A stretch of 64,000 nucleotides of DNA from contig OY829328.1 in NCBI GenBank assembly GCA_963691655.1, positions 88,292,400 to 88,356,399 of the forward strand, read 5' to 3'. Below, in pieces: positions 1 to 14,409 of the stretch; position 1 is the first letter of the stretch; each line of letters begins with the position of its first letter. The DNA is from Toxonevra muliebris (taxonomy: Eukaryota; Arthropoda; Insecta; Diptera; Pallopteridae). Both the position numbers and the translations under genes were made by a program. The notes beneath the pieces are model-generated. The model saw nothing but the letters and a program-made list of their open reading frames with translations. It searched no databases and had not been told where the DNA came from.

Positions 1-258
1 AAATTGTAAAAACGTGCCATGTAGATTTTTATAAAGAAAAAAATTAAGCGATTTTCTATGAAAACTATGTGATTAATTGATTGGAAAAAATTCCAATAAT
101 ATTTTTATTTAAATATCTGCAAATATTTTAAAACATATGCGGAATGAAAAGTAAACAAAATGTTTTAAATTAAGTGATTGATAAGCGCGTCAGAATGTGA
201 AATCAAACAATTGTTGAGTGTGGTAGAGAGAAGTGGATGAAACATGGGAAAGAATCGT
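1..258 (+). other. possible 5' untranslated exon (left part cut by window)
   Basis: This A-rich stretch with scattered GTG and GAAAC words reads like a fly 5' leader. It ends at a good splice donor, AATC|GTAAGC, at 259. No long open frame is present. If real, it would be spliced to the candidate exon at 515-683 through an intron of about 256 bp ending in CTTTTTAG at 514. This is inference from composition and splice signals only. Transcript data would be needed to accept it. Confidence 0.25.
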
Positions 259-514
259 AAGCATTTCAAAATTATATTAAATTATACAATAACAAAGAAG
301 CTATAACAAGTTAAACAATGTTGAATACTTTGAAAAAATAACTAGTAACTAGTAAAACTATAAAACTAACTAATGCAAAAATCTAGCCAACCAGTAAGGT
401 TTGTATTTATTAATCCATCCCTCTTGTGTTGTCTCTACTTTATATAAAAAAAAAAAATATTTATGTTTTCTTTTAAACAAACTTTGAAATTATAAATTTT
501 ACAAATCTTTTTAG

Positions 515-683
515 TTATTAAATTTATTTATATGCTAATTAATCCGCACAAAAACCACAAAAACCAAGAAGATAATTATACTAAAAATAAACAAATGTGT
601 TAAAGCCAGCAGCAGACAACGATGTCGACGACGCTGGCAGCCACGTGGGTTCCCAATGCCGCTGCTGAGAGCATTTTTCATAA
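515..683 (+). CDS. candidate first coding exon of an unidentified gene
   Basis: A GC-rich island in AT-rich DNA starts with an ATG at 622 in an acceptable fly context (CAACGATG). It encodes about 20 residues, MSTTLAATWVPNAAAESIFH, with normal-looking codon use. The preceding 100 bases resemble a 5' leader and follow a possible acceptor (CTTTTTAG, 511-514). A weak donor, AA|GTACAC, follows at 684; without splicing the frame stops at about 726. The minus strand also has a short open frame here, ending in a stop near 595, so the strand is not certain. I do not recognise the protein. No further exon of this gene could be identified, so a very long intron or a false call are both possible. Confidence 0.32.
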
Positions 684-2104
684 GTACACACAAAATAAAA
701 GTATTTGCTCTATGGTTTTTTATAGATGAGTTCTTTAAAAGCTGCTCAATTTCACTTACAATTTGTTTTCATTTCTATAATAATAAATTTTTATAAGCTG
801 TTTCATTATTTTTTGTTTTTGTTTATTTTAAGTAATTTTTTATGCGTGTATCGTATGATCTGACAGTGCGTATGAGTAATGTTCGTGTGCGTGTGGTTTT
901 GTGTGTGGGATGAAAGCAAAAAATAATTGTCTATATGTTTGAAACTAATGGAAAACTATACTAGTTACAATATAAAACATTAATGTAGCTTATAATCAGT
1001 GACAAATATATGGGAACGACTTTGAACTTTCAATTGGTAAGCGGGAGTGGAAATCTCCCTTGCTGATTCTTTATTCGCCTGAGAACCTGAAGCGCTTAAA
1101 AATTATGATGTAAACTTTAAGAAAATAGTGCTTCATAAAATATTCGACTTATTTTTGGCTTTTATTTTTATTAACCTCTTAAATATTGGTTGAAATTATT
1201 ACTCGTGCTACATATTGCATTATCATGATTTTGTGGAAATGGTTTTTGTTTTAAGTTTTTTTTTTTAAATTTTTTTTTTACCAATTTTTTAATACACTTT
1301 CTCATCACACCATTTAACAATAAATTTTTTATTTTTATATACTTTGCAAAACAGCCATAGACATCCCTTGTGTGTTCTTTTTTTATGTATTTGATTTTTT
1401 TTGTCAACACAATCGCTTGAGTGTGCACACACTGCGAAATACTACTAACATTATTACAACCACTACATTTTTTCCCCATTATTATACCAACAAATATTAT
1501 TGTGCTCTAAAATACGCAGTAAAGTGTGCGTGTGAGAGCACATATGCATGTATGTGTCTAATACGTGCATTTAAGTTGTTGCTGTTGACATGTTCAAGCA
1601 TCTGGAACTAGTTACTACAAATTCAAGTACATAAGTATTTGAGTGTCAGCCCCTGGCACATTTACATTAATGTGTACGTGCACAACTACACTCATACTTA
1701 TGTAATACATGTATGTGTATAAGAATTGCCTGTGGTCAGTATTTTTTACGATGGGAAAGTGGTAAATGTTATAAAAATAAAAAATGGCCAAAAGTGGATG
1801 AAGAGAGCTGCAGCATTTACGTGCTATGGTAAATGCAGCTGTGTTTATTTATAGTTGTCAGATTAGGGTTTTATGTACCATATATATATGTGTAAAGAAT
1901 TTTTCTAAATCGAAAATAAACATACGAAAATTTTACTAACTGAATTTTCTCCTTATATTTGCTGTGCATGTCTACTCTTTATATGTTTTTAATGTGCAAA
2001 AGTCTCAGAACTGCATTTAAAACTAAATAAAAAAATTAGATTAATTTTTTGGCTAATGGATGCATGTGCAACATAAAAGTTAACATGAATTCTAAAAAGC
2101 TGTG
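684..2104. other. non-coding AT-rich DNA
   Basis: No supportable gene. It holds homopolymer A and T runs and TGTG/CATA microsatellite-like words. One copy of the recurrent motif CGTATGAGTAA lies at 869-879. A small hairpin at 1806-1840 has arms AGCT..GCATTTAC and GTAAATGCAGCT, with a GCA bulge and an 8-base loop; its stem is too short for an insect pre-miRNA. Confidence 0.6.
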
Positions 2105-2610
2105 TGTGGGCCAGGAATCGGCGTCCGTTTGGCAGGAACTATTCATTGTATCAACGAATCCTTGAGTTATGTTTATAGCGAAAGATGGAAAGCAAAACTA
2201 CGAAGTCTTATGTGAAAGTGCCTAACGGAAAAGCAGCTGACTTTCTTCTCCATCTGGGGAAAAAGGAATTGCTTATCATGGTGAATTTAATCACAAGGCA
2301 CATGTGGTTAGCATATGACAAACGTGGGCGTCATTGCTGATCCGGAATGTGTATCCTGCCTTGAGGAGGAAACGGACATTGCAGAGCATTTTCTCCGCAG
2401 TTGCTACGCCTTCGCGGGTAGCGATGTCTCAGGGATGAGTTCTGCTCACTCTATTCCCTTTCCTGATTTTCTTAGGTTTTGTAAAGAGGCCAACAAATCT
2501 AGTGAGTGTTCAATTCCTCCTTCCTTTTCCTCTTTTTCTCGTTTCCCACTATCTGGTCAAATCTAAAAAAAGGTAACCAAATTATATATAGACCTAGAAG
2601 TATGCAATAA
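2105..2610 (+). mobile_element. decayed 3' end of a non-LTR retrotransposon (LINE ORF2 C-terminus)
   Basis: Three pieces of one ancestral reading frame follow each other on the plus strand. About 2105-2200 reads GVRLAGTIHCINESL..ERWK. About 2200-2310 reads TKSYVKVPNGKAADFLL..GKKELL. From 2315 to about 2505 it reads MTNVGVIADPECVSC, then EHFLRSC. The zinc-knuckle spacing C-x2-C-x9-H-x4-C that closes many insect LINE ORF2 proteins is intact. Small indels near 2200 and 2312 shift the frame, so it is a dead copy. Only the segment after the reverse transcriptase remains (post-RNase H type linker plus zinc knuckle), typical of a 5'-truncated insertion. The bases to about 2610 resemble a LINE 3' tail. 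The clade (jockey-, I- or R1-like) cannot be settled from this piece. Confidence 0.75.
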
Positions 2611-5600
2611 TCTACGCTTTGAACTCAACTTAATTGACTCAGCGTTATGCGCTACAAAATTAAAAATTTTTGAAATTACTATTTATGTATTTTATTGTAA
2701 AAATATTTAAAAATTAAATTGAATGTTGGATATTAATTATTTTAATAGCCCTAAAGCACAGTATTTCATTCAAAAAAAATTTGCATTCAGTGAGGATTTT
2801 TTATAATATTTTATATTATGATAAAATAAAAATTGAGTTGCTCAATAAAAACCGTATTATTTGCTAACTTTTTCCAAGTTAATGATATCAAGTGTTGTTG
2901 ATTTGCCCTTGGATCTTACACATACATATATGTATTTGTTCACCTGCTGTTAATATTTATATAATACAAACACATACGTATTACTTACTTATACTAAATT
3001 TGTCAGCAAATGCTGCTGATTTTCATTGCTACTAAATTGCTGCTTTCATCCTTGTTTTAGTATGTAGTCGTAATATTAGTTGTATCCTTTTAATGTATTT
3101 CCTGTGACGCCATATTGTTGTCGAAACTTTGTGTTTCATTTTCCTTCTTTTTTTTGGTATTTGTAATATATTTGCATAATTCCCCTCAATCTAACAGCCA
3201 AGCATGTTTTTCTTTCTTTTACCTCCCGCTTTAACTGTTATCTTAGTATCAAAGAACTTAACGTCATTGTGTCCTCGCTTACTTTTTGTGATGATGTTGA
3301 GTTACTTGAAATTTCCAAATAATTTGTGCTTGGTTGGAAACCGAAATTGTTTAAAATTACAGCAGCAAACAAAAAAACAACAAAAACAAGCCAGTATATC
3401 AACAAGGAACAACGTCATCGACAATTCATTGGCGCCCTGCTGCTGTTTTGAAAGTAGATGAATGATACCATCAAGAAATAATGGCTTTATAATTTTTTGA
3501 TAAATTTTTTTGTGCTATATTTGGCTGAATCCCGTTTCATAAATCATTTACGAGTAATGTGGCAAAAAAGAAAGAAGCGCGTGAATGTTATTTGTGATAT
3601 GAATTGACATAACTCATCCTCCATACTGGCGTTTGAAGTCTGCAAAATTTCATTTCCATACTTTAAATTGTCAACTTCTGTACAAATACTAAGCCTATTA
3701 TTAAATTTAATGCAAAGTTATTTATAAAACCCGCACATAACTTGAATACTCAAGAGGAAGTCATCACACAAAATACAAGTACAAAATGGAAATTTGCGAA
3801 ACAACGCCTAAAACTATGCTAAACAAAGCAGTACGACAAAAAACTTTCATTAAATTATTTATCTACATTTTGGCGTCTACATCAGATTTTTTTCGCTGCT
3901 TTTTAGACAACTTTCTGGCAATTTCATACGAACTTATTGAACAGCAGTAAATAAATTATTTTACAACATAAAAAGCCATGTTCACGCCACGCCCCCCACT
4001 AAATGGCAGCCTCCCTTACGAATTTAGGTAATATGCAACCGTGCAGAAATTTGAATTACGTTAGATTGTGCCCCGCTAACACTCTTGGGGAAATAGACCT
4101 AAGCGGAAGAAAATGATGGGAAAAAGGTCAACACCATTTTAAACATTATTGGAGCGGCATAAATAAAATTAAAAAAAAAATTATAATACCTCTAAATTTC
4201 TTTATTTTTCGACAGCGCAATTGAAAATGATGTAAAGATTTTGCAACGTTACAAAATTCAATCAAAAAATTTCTAGCTATAGAAAATTCTATAAAATTTT
4301 TATCACGTCACCAACTCATATCTGTTGAACGTGTTGTGGTTTGCGTTTTTGTTGTTGTTGTTAACAGTAGAAAGGGAAAGAAAAGAGTAGGCGTTTTAAA
4401 TTTGTTGGTTATCCTTAGCAATTTGGTTTGAATTTGTTATTTGGTTTGTTATTTTTGTTTGGCCACAAACAAATTATGGCCTGCCACAACATTTGTAGGC
4501 CACAAAATGTATAAAGTTAAGAAGTGAAAGCTATACTCTACCCTTAAAGTTTACACGTATACAATTTGATTGAAAGTTTGTAACAAACACATAAAAGGAC
4601 ACATAAATTTACATATTACAATTTCACTTCTTTGGTATATTTAATGCTAAACGTTTCCAGCTCTTTAACTTCGATTATTCAACATTGCTGTTAGCATTTG
4701 TGAAGCTTCAATTGATTTGTGTACTTGATTGATAGCGATACATTTGAACTTTAATATCAACAATGTGGCAAGTTGAAGGAGCAGCTGCTATTTCAACGAA
4801 CCCCACTCTGAGAGCAATCAAAGTAGCGCTAGCTATAAGTCGCTAACATCCGCGTAGAATAATCGCACTTACTTATTTCTTTTCTAAAGAATTTTTCGCA
4901 TTATCCTTTTCGGATAGCACACAATTTGTCTTTGTTTCCCCATTTCTTTTTTCTTTACTTCATGATAAAAGACTAACCAAAAATTTTTGTGTTGACTTAA
5001 AATTCAACGCAGTAAAATTATTATTATTATTTATTTATTTTTTTTTTTTTGTGCCAAGTAAATTAAGTGGAAAAGCAATTTTCCAAAATTTGTGCGCTGA
5101 TAGCAAATCAGTTTTTTCTTCTTTTGTGGTGTGTACTTAGAAAACCTGATCGTATTACATAAAACAGCATTTATTTTTTGCCTTCTCAATTTCTGTTTAA
5201 TATGATAAACATTTTTGTGATATTAAGACTCACCATAGTGACACGTTGATTTGATGGTGATGTTTTTTTTCCTGCAGGTTGAGGTCAAACAAATCAAAAA
5301 GATAATACTGGCCCCATTTAAAGCGTGCTTGTGTTTTAGAATTTAATCTAAGAAATATTTTGGAATGAAAGGAAGAAAAGTTTGCTCCAATTTTCGATGA
5401 GGAATTTTGATTTGGAAAAATTTTCGTCCTTTTTCTTTTTGAATTGGCATGTGCTTTTTTACCTTTGCCTTTATCTTTCTTATGTGAATATTTCAAATAA
5501 AAGAAAAGCAAAGTATTTTTTCACCTTTGATGTAGATTCTCTTTTGATTTGTCTTTTTTTTCTTTTTTTTTTTGAATTGGTTTATTTACAGAAAGATAGA

Positions 5601-8600
5601 AAATTAAGTTGTTTGTTACTCATACGCAACGTTGAACAACAAGATTTTTTTGTTAGTTTGTTTGAATTTAAATTTTGGGATAGATAAAATAAAGTAAAGA
5701 TAAAATAAACTTTACTTTAATGCTAAAAGCTTAAAATGACAAAGAGGTTAGGTACAGTTAGACAAGGATTGTTTAGATAAAGCAAGGAGATTGTTCAAGT
5801 TGAAATGGCTGCTTATTCAAAGAGACACCTAAGGACAATTTAAGATCTAATGATGTAAATATAAGCCAAAAATACTTTATTTCATTAATTAGCTTAAATG
5901 TGAAGATCATTCCAAAAGTCTAACATAGAGATTCAACATGACTGCCAGACGATCCAAAAAATTAAAGCCAGGCTATTGTGGTAGAAGAATGTAATTCTAC
6001 TTAAAACTTCCTAAGTACAAGATGCAGCTTGAATCCGAAACAAAATCAAGTAATGAAAATCGACATGAAGATGGAGCTTGACGATCGTGAATTGCTTTCC
6101 GCACGTTAATGCCACCAGAGGGGCGGTTCAGATAACTGATTATTTCGAGCTGTTAAAAACCAAGCTATCACCAAAATATAGGCGAAGAACGTTTTTTTTC
6201 CAGCTTTTTGGCCAACTCGATTTATGTTAGTTTACACCGATACCCTCTCCGACTATGTGCCGGAGTTATTAGATAAGTATTCCCGCTGGTCTATCTTATT
6301 TTTCACGATACAACCATTCATTCCTGTTCATCTCTCGAGATCGGTAAACGTTAACAAGTAACAAAGTTTATTTTGCAATTAAAATTTCATTGCGTTTGCG
6401 TGTGAACGTTAAATGCAAATAATCTTGAGGAGTCTATTTCAGAAGATATTGCAAAAAATGTCACTCATAAAATTTGCATACTATTTTCGCCTACGATTTC
6501 AATTAAGTTTGCATCATTTATTTTAAAAGAATATAATGACAGCAAAAATGAAATAAAAACGAAACTGATATGTCCATTAAATGTCAAATATGTCAAAATA
6601 GGGATTGAAAGCGGTGAGAGAAAGTAAGGAACAAATAAGAAAAATGTAGGAAAAAACAAGGAAGCACAGAGAGAGAGAGAGTAGATCCAGTGCCATGGAA
6701 CGCATTGAAAAGCTGTAAAGTTAACCAAAATAAAATATATAAATATTCTGACAGCAAAACTAATGACTTTTATTTATAAATTCATTCAAATTGTACAAGA
6801 ATAATAACAATAAGCAGAAGAAGAAGCTGTACATGCAAAATGTGAATAGAATGACATGCCTGCCAATAAGATGATTTGGAAATGTGTTTGTTTTTACCTT
6901 TCTGCTTTGTTTTATGCTCTTTTAAATGTAGGTTGTTGCTGCTATATGAACTCCAACAGCTATATATGTAAGAATTTATTCATTTAGAAAGATACGCAGC
7001 AGTAGGCTAAAAAGATGATGGCGGGGAAAATGGTGTAGAAAATTGAAATTTTTCAGCGAAAGCCAAAGTTAGAAAAGGAATTGAACAGGAAACGTAAAAC
7101 GGATGCATGCCAGCGGAAAATGGAATTCAATTTTCCGCTATCACACCAAAGAAAATAATAAAAAAATAAAAATGACAGTTCGAAGTATGAAGCCTGAGAT
7201 GATAAATAGTAGGAAATGGAAAACTTGTAGCAAATGAGACCAGGGAAGGTATGATAGTGACAGTGACAGCATAACACAAATGCCACAAAAAGAACTGTGC
7301 ATGAAAACATATTGAAATTGTACGAATTCAATTCAAGCATTGATATTTTTACTGAAAAAAAAAAAGTTTGAATTGTACCACTGAGGTGTGTAGGTTAACC
7401 CTGATATAGCCTAATAAAGTGAGATGGATAACTATCGAAGACAAACGCATTTTAATCGTGAATCACCCGAAAATACAAAGCTTCAAACATATAGGATTAT
7501 AGTTGACACGCTACACACTGAGACGGTAACATGGTAAAGACTGCGTATCACACAAGCATTGTCCTTTACGGTCGACCACCACTAATTATAACGTAACGAG
7601 GTTGTGGAAATAAGAAAAGTCGATGAATCATATTTGGAACTGCCATATGGAGAGGTTCAGTCACCACGACACAGTTTTCCTCTTCAGTTGCCCATAGTAT
7701 TTGACAAACTTGATCCCATTTTCACTATGGCGACAGCCAATTGTCGCTACCCGCATGACTGATATGGTATGTTTATAAATATATTTGACCATAATTTATT
7801 TAAACAACAAATTAATAAAAAACAATTTTTGAATCTGGAAGCAGTTGCTATAACAAGAATATATAAGAGGGGTTCACGATTTGTGTAGTGTTCAAAAATA
7901 TTCACATAAGAACTTCACCATGTAAAAGTAGGTACCATTTTCTCACACACGCATGCAAGGGTTAAGTCATTTAATTTCATGCACACACATGATTTCACGC
8001 TCGTGTAACAGCAAATAATCTGAGGTTGATTCATAACCATTAAAGTTGCAATAAAAATAAAATAAGCATTACAGATAATTTTCATTACTTGTGCAGCAGA
8101 TACATAATAATATTTTTAATATTTAATCTAATTTCTGTGCGTGATTTTCCAATTTCAAACTCGTGCGTATAGATTATTGTAGACTTATCACACAGGCAGA
8201 AAGACGTAGACTATCATTAAATCTGTGAAATATTTATTTTGTAATTGTAAACCTTAGTCATTATTTTGTAAATAATTTTTATGCTTTTTTTTTGTGTTTT
8301 TTATTTTTTTTGTCATGTGGTAAGAGACAGATGATAGAAAATAATTATCTCTAGATAATTTAATGGATGATGATAATGCTACATAAAAATAATAACACAT
8401 AGACCTACAAACCTATATAGCCCTTTTTCATAACACATACATACGCGCAGCGCTATGTACAAAAACGCAATTATGCACCCCGCCCGCTTTGAGTCTCCTT
8501 TACTGAGTTTATCTACATGGAATTTGTCACAGTGGCGCCAAAAAAAGTATTGGTGTTTTTTTTTGTGGCTTTTACTAAAACGTTAAGCCGAAATATGAGT

Positions 8601-11600
8601 TGGAGTTGGTTAGTCTTCCTTTTAACTCGTCTTTTCTTCTCGTTTGTGTCTTTTTTTATTTTCCTGCTAGTGCTTGGTTTACGCTTCCAATGATGCTTGA
8701 TGATTCGTGCTATGTTGAAAGATATGTAACAAGCAAGACAGCAAATTTTTAGATGGGGGATGATAACGTGTGGACTTAAATTGTTCTTTGAATGCTTATC
8801 GTTCCTTATTTTGTGTTTCTTTTTTCCCCCCTTTTTTTTGTTGGGTTTACTAAATGCCAGCTTTTGATTACTTGATTGCTTGATAAAAATAAAATTTATA
8901 AAAAAAAACCAACTTGTAAGTATACATACGTACGTATTCGTACACTTGAATTTGAGTTGTTTAAATATTTATTGGATTAAGGCCGGAGGGAGAATGCAGA
9001 AACAGTTATGTTAAAGAGAAATATTCTACAATAAATTTTGTTAAAATTTCTAACAAAAAAGCTTTAATAACTACTTATTTGTGGAGAAAGCTGGAAGAAC
9101 ACTTTAAAAAGTGTTTAAGTATTTAGACAAAAATCAAAGTCTCAGTTGACAAAATTTTATCTACTTTTATTCCTCATTTATAATTTTTCTACACATTGCT
9201 CCCACTGTATTATAGCTTTAAGTGAATATGAGGAGCACAAATTAGATAAACTTTGAAATTAATATATTTAATGTGCAGTAATTGGTCGTTTTAAAATATT
9301 TTAGCTGCCCAAAGGTTTAATTTTGTGCAAAAAAAAAAGAAACAGAAAACTTTTATTATAATTAAACAAACATAATTGTGGTACCCACACTGAAAAAAAA
9401 AACAAAATTAAAAACAATACAACAGAAAATAAGCGATTATGTAGTTAGTACGTGTAGAAAGGCCAAACTTGCTCTACTGTTGTCAGCATCCAAGTCATGC
9501 TTCCTGCAATTACACCTTTACCCTTTATAGTGTGTACACACATTAATCCAGTAAATATTATACAATCGTTACAACGGTAAAAACTGTTGCATTTTCACTT
9601 TAGAATACATCTAAAGTGCATCATTTAGATGCATTGTAAACGGAATCCGAGTTAGTAGCTCATATTTTGTTATAGACAAGTCCATGCAATTATAGAAAGT
9701 ATATTTAATTTAAAGTGCCTACTCAATTATTTTTTAAGATATTTACTTATGATGTTAAATTAAAATTTAATTTATTTCTGTCGCTTTTTATTCCTTAGTT
9801 TCACTACACAATTTTTACAAAGTATTGTTCCCTTTTCTACAAACATTGGATCTACAAAAAGAAAGGATTGGGTGTGCTGCAGTACTTACAAATACGTGTT
9901 CCCAGTTTCTGTAGATGCACATCAGATTCACTTTTCATACGCATCGCTCGGCCATTAAGCATTGAGTACACACACATACATACATATAATTGAGGCATAA
10001 TTCCAACAAAACAAAGAAACTTCCGCTACCTTTTTATTCACTCTTCCGTTGTATTGTTTCGACTTTTTTTCTTGTTTGTTTGTATTTTTGTGTGTGCATT
10101 TTATAAAACCTCCCAAAGATAATAAAAGTTTTCATTTTTATTTACAATGTTGTGTGTGTTGCTCTTTATTGTTGTTGTTTTTATTTTGCATATACAAGTT
10201 TATATGTATGTGTGTGAGTTTTATGCATGTATTCTCAACGCAATTGTCAGCAGCAATTAATGTTAAAATTTGTTTGTGTTGAAAAATGTCTGACATTTAG
10301 ATAGGTGTGTAATTTATATGTAATTATGATGACATGAACAACAAAAAAGCAAAACCGTGATAAACACATATTGTAATTGTGTAAAAAAAAATTATAATTA
10401 TGTAAACAATTTGAGATTTTAATTATGATGTGGGCATGTTATTATATCACAAGCAATTTCATTCAGCTCCATGTACAGAAGAGCGGGTCAAAATGGCAGA
10501 GGAGAAATGAGATTTCCAAGTAATTTTATTCTTAGCTTTAATAGTTTAGGTAGCATTGAAATAAAGCAGATTTTTTGAGTTTTTTGAAACTTAACCCATA
10601 TGAGACCATATGGAACGACATAACACAAAGCTAAATATTTTCCAAACAATTACTGCACTTAAATATTATCTCTGATGATTCGAGTTCCGAGAAACCAATC
10701 ACATCTCAAGAGTCAGTATAACATTCATTTCAATTCTGTAGGGCTGAGCAGCAGCCGACAAACAGATGCTCTACAGGTTCAGTGTTTGCTTCCTTTTTTC
10801 TCTTATTTCTCAAACAAAATAAATAAACTTTGTTCACAAAAAAGCTGAAATGCTAAAAATTTAGCAACAATAAAATTTACGATGGCATTAAAAACAAGAA
10901 ATGCAAGATATGTTATAAGAAATTTGTTAAGAAAATGTGTTGGCATTTTGCTTGCTCTTGAATAATGTTTTACTTGAACAAAAAGAAAATGCAAATTTTT
11001 CACAATTTCCAAGAGATTAATTTCCATCTTTTTCGCACGCGCGCTACTACAAAATATTCATAATTTAATTTAAGTAACTTGCATTATTTAACTATAGCCC
11101 ACTGCTATTGATAAGAATTCCTGTGCTGCTTAACTGCTGTTTGAGGATCATATTACGCGTCCTTTGCACTTTTTTGTATATTTTCACTATTTTTACTGCA
11201 CACGTTTTTCATTCACTGCATTTGACATTGTATAGCCATAAAAATTCCATATAATCCAATAAAATTGTACACTAAAAATGCAGTAATAAGCAGCGGCAGT
11301 TGCTGCAGTAGTATTTTGTAACCGTAAGTCCTTCGGTAAAACATTAATAAAGAGAAGCTAAAGGCTACATGAAGTTATCGTTCTTTAACCTCTTCAATGT
11401 CCCTTTGGTTTTCCATTGTTTTGTAATGTTGCGTGCACGAGCAAGTAATTTAAACAGATTTTTTTGCTTTACAATATTTTCTGTTATTAAAATTTTTTCC
11501 AATGTAAACATATGTACGTACATAAATATTTTAAAAAAAGCAGCACAAAATTAATTTTCTTCAAAGTACACAAAACGGGTAAGTATATAACACCTAAAAG

Positions 11601-13060
11601 TATACAATCAAATTAATTAAACACAGTTTGATATTGTAATTTCAGTAAGTAAAGTATGTAGTAGGGCGCGTATTCAGAAAAAGGATTCTTTTCTCGAAAC
11701 AATTTCCATATAAAAGAAAAGCGCGTTGTGAAGCGTAACAAAAAAATACTTTTAATTAATTGACCACATTAATGCTACGAGTGAAGCGTGAAGCGTTTTT
11801 GTGTTAATTGGCAATTTTACTCTCCTTTATATAATTTCCTAAATACCTAAAAGTATGCTTTGAAGATATATGTAAGTATGTTTTCATTTGGTGAAAGTAA
11901 TTGTATTTGCTTCATGGCCACAAAAAGTTTTCTTGCACACCGAAATCAGTTTAATTGAAAAGGACTTTGGGTTCTTGTGTTCTTCAAAAATGTGATTTAT
12001 TTACAGTTGCAAAATTTTAGGCGTCCTGGTATTATGTTATTATGAATAAATGATTTTCTATATAAACATCAAGCAAATAATGATTAGTAACTGAGATACA
12101 AAATATTTTTTAGGAAACTTTTATAGTTTCTTAACCAATTGAGATATTGAAATGTGGGACAGTATGTACGATATCAATGCGCATAGATTTAGGATTTCAG
12201 TTTCGAACTGTTTCTGAAACTCTTTCGGAAGTTTTATAAGGAATTTATGCATGAACTTATTAACTCATTACTAGTAATTGAAAATAAATATATAAATAAT
12301 TGAAAAGTAGGGTAGATCTAAAATACTTATAAAAATTAAAAGAAAATAAAAGGAAATAAATCATTGAAATTGAGAAGTCTGACTAGAAATAGGAACTACA
12401 TATAAACTCATTATAGCTTCTTAAACTAATTAGAAACATCGCCAGTAACTCCCAAGTGAAATCTAAAGTAAAAAATAAAATAAAATCAGTATTATGTGAA
12501 ATGCCATAAACTTCCAAGTACTTTTCGAGCTTTCTTAGCAGATCAGATTGGTAATTTCTTTAGGAGCTTCACCAAGAGTTGACAGCTCATTTAGGGGCTT
12601 TTTAAACTCTTTTTTTCTTTCTGAACTCACTGCTTAATACACGTTATATAACAGTGAATTAAATAGGTACATTTTAACTAGGAATCAGGAATGTTATTTA
12701 AAAATATAATTTTCTTTGGAGAATAATTAAAATTTCGCTAACATCTCCTGAGCGTTTGTTCTACTTGAAATTTTCAATTAGCACACACCCTAAAACCGAT
12801 CAACCATTGGCTCATTTAGCTTATATTTAGAACGTCCAGAAAGCTTCAACATCATTAGTAAACAGCATTTCACTTGCAGTGTATTGTTTATTTCTTCTTC
12901 TGACCATTCTGAGCCACTTCACTCGTATACTGTGTATATGTTCACATTGAACTTTGAATTATTTTTTGTTTGGTTTTTGTTATTTTGTTTCTTTTTTTTT
13001 AATTTTTCGTAATTTTTCATCTCTTGTTTTCTACTTATATTGGATTAAAAAAAAGTTTTT
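2611..13060. other. 10 kb non-coding, intronic or intergenic
   Basis: No coding region can be supported; open frames here are short and built of low-complexity T- or A-rich sequence. Seen within it are an inverse-strand Su(Hw)-like site at 3804-3820, a plus-strand one at 12007-12023, and the recurrent motif TTACTCATACG at 5616-5626. There is also a GC-richer patch at 3980-4020 (CACGCCCCCCAC) and a GA run at 6668-6682. Two stretches of more mixed composition (5730-6240 and 7370-7780) look like old unique or transposon-derived DNA that I cannot identify. Part of 12140-12620 carries TTCT/GAA words like the minisatellites further right. Confidence 0.55.
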
Positions 13061-13230
13061 ATTGCTATTTTCAGCAGCATCAGCAGATGAACTATGTACA
13101 ATTGTTGTGGCTTCTACGCTGCTGCGACTGCTGCTGCCTCTTTTAATGTTGCTGCTTGCTTGCTTAGCTAAGACAGGTGCCAATTGGTTTCGTGTATTGC
13201 TTAGAGGTGTAGGGGACGGCAGAGAGCTGT
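13061..13230. other. GC-rich CAG/CTG-bearing island, possible exon, strand unclear
   Basis: This is the most GC-rich patch in the left third. On the minus strand an open frame (about 13230 down to 13040) reads as a serine/alanine-rich disordered segment, with parts such as LAPVLAKQASSNIKRGSSS. It follows a fair acceptor (TTTCACTACAAACAG) but has no convincing donor. On the plus strand the same bases, after TATTTTCAG and before ACAG|GTGCCA, read as a leucine-rich hydrophobic stretch. CAG/CTG triplets make open frames on both strands, so this may be no more than low-complexity sequence. No family is recognised. Confidence 0.2.
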
Positions 13231-13654
13231 TTGTAGTGAAAAAGGAAACTTTTTCTATGGTTTGCCTTGAGGTGTTTATTTTTCATTTGTTTACATTTCT
13301 TTCTTTAATATTTTTTATATATTTTTGTATGTGCTTTTTGTTCACTGAATTCCATAATCAACGACGCATTAAAAAAAAAATTATATATTTAAAATGAAAT
13401 AGCTCAACGGACGCTTACTTAATGCTGACTGCATACTGCAGATACTTCAAATGTAGTTTGGAATAATTTTACAGTATTTTACTTTACTATAGTAACTTTA
13501 TACTTAAGTTGTGTTCCCTTTTTTACATTAAGCAGTTAGTGGGAAGTTCAACTAGCTTTTTGTTTTTACTTAAACCATGATTTCATGATAAATTTCTACT
13601 TCATATGTAGCACCTCAATTATGTTGCAGAAAATTACCATGGCATAAGGAATTC

Positions 13655-13830
13655 CACATAGTTGGAGTCCTAACCGGTTGAGATAAATTTTACCAGAAGT
13701 GGTATAAGATGTTCTAAGAAGAGTTCTAAGTAGGGTTCTAATGATGTATTAAGAGGAGTTCTGTCAAAAGTTCTATGTGGATGCTTAAAAGAATTTCAAT
13801 GAAGAATTCTACGAACAATTCTCAGAGTCT
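13655..13830. repeat. degenerate 12-bp minisatellite, array 1
   Basis: GTTCTA-type cores recur at 13711, 13723, 13735, 13758, 13770, 13806 and 13818. That is multiples of 12 with one 1-base slip. The approximate unit is GTTCTAAGAAGA, e.g. GTTCTAAGAAGA, GTTCTAAGTAGG, GTTCTAATGATG. The array is degenerate, so it is old. A 12-base period keeps frame and explains the short open frames here, which are not genes. Confidence 0.7.
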
Positions 13831-14409
13831 GCCTGGGTATGAGGCAACAACAAATGAGTAATTAAAAGTTTCTGAGAAATTACAATTTATTTGTTTTTAT
13901 TCCCTAAGAATAGTGTAGAAATAGTCTTTGTTCTCCAAACACCACGTGGCAATAAATCACTAGCTTTGTTTCTGTTAAATTTTTACAAAATAAAAAAATA
14001 AAAAAGTTGAAAAAGTTATCACAAACAAAATTGTGACGTTCATAAATAAGCCTCTTAGAAACAGCAGCAACAGCGGCATATAATTTAATCTCATTAATAA
14101 TAATTTTTCTATAAAATTGTTTTGCTTGACTTCATCAAGTCTTCATTGTGAATCTCAATGCATGCTGTGGTGGAGTGTTCATTCATTAATATTGTAAATA
14201 TTTTCAAATTAAGCGGTTGAAGAAGTTTTCATAATAAATTATATTTGTTTATTAAAGGATTGTGCTTGCCTTTCAAATAAGCAAATTTTTTATAGTGGTG
14301 GATTTGACCAGGTGATAATTGGGAAGGGCATAACTATTAAATGAAACGAGATCAGAAACAAGATTTACTATACCATTTCACATGGATTATTAAACAAGAT
14401 TGAGATAAA

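Noticed and set aside
1806..1840. Hairpin as a possible microRNA precursor
   Set aside because: The stem is only 12 pairs with a 3-base bulge, far short of a pre-miRNA stem.
12954..13397. 147-codon open frame on the plus strand
   Set aside because: It is T-rich and leucine/phenylalanine-biased, with its middle created by CTG triplets. There is no family match, and the minus strand is equally open there.
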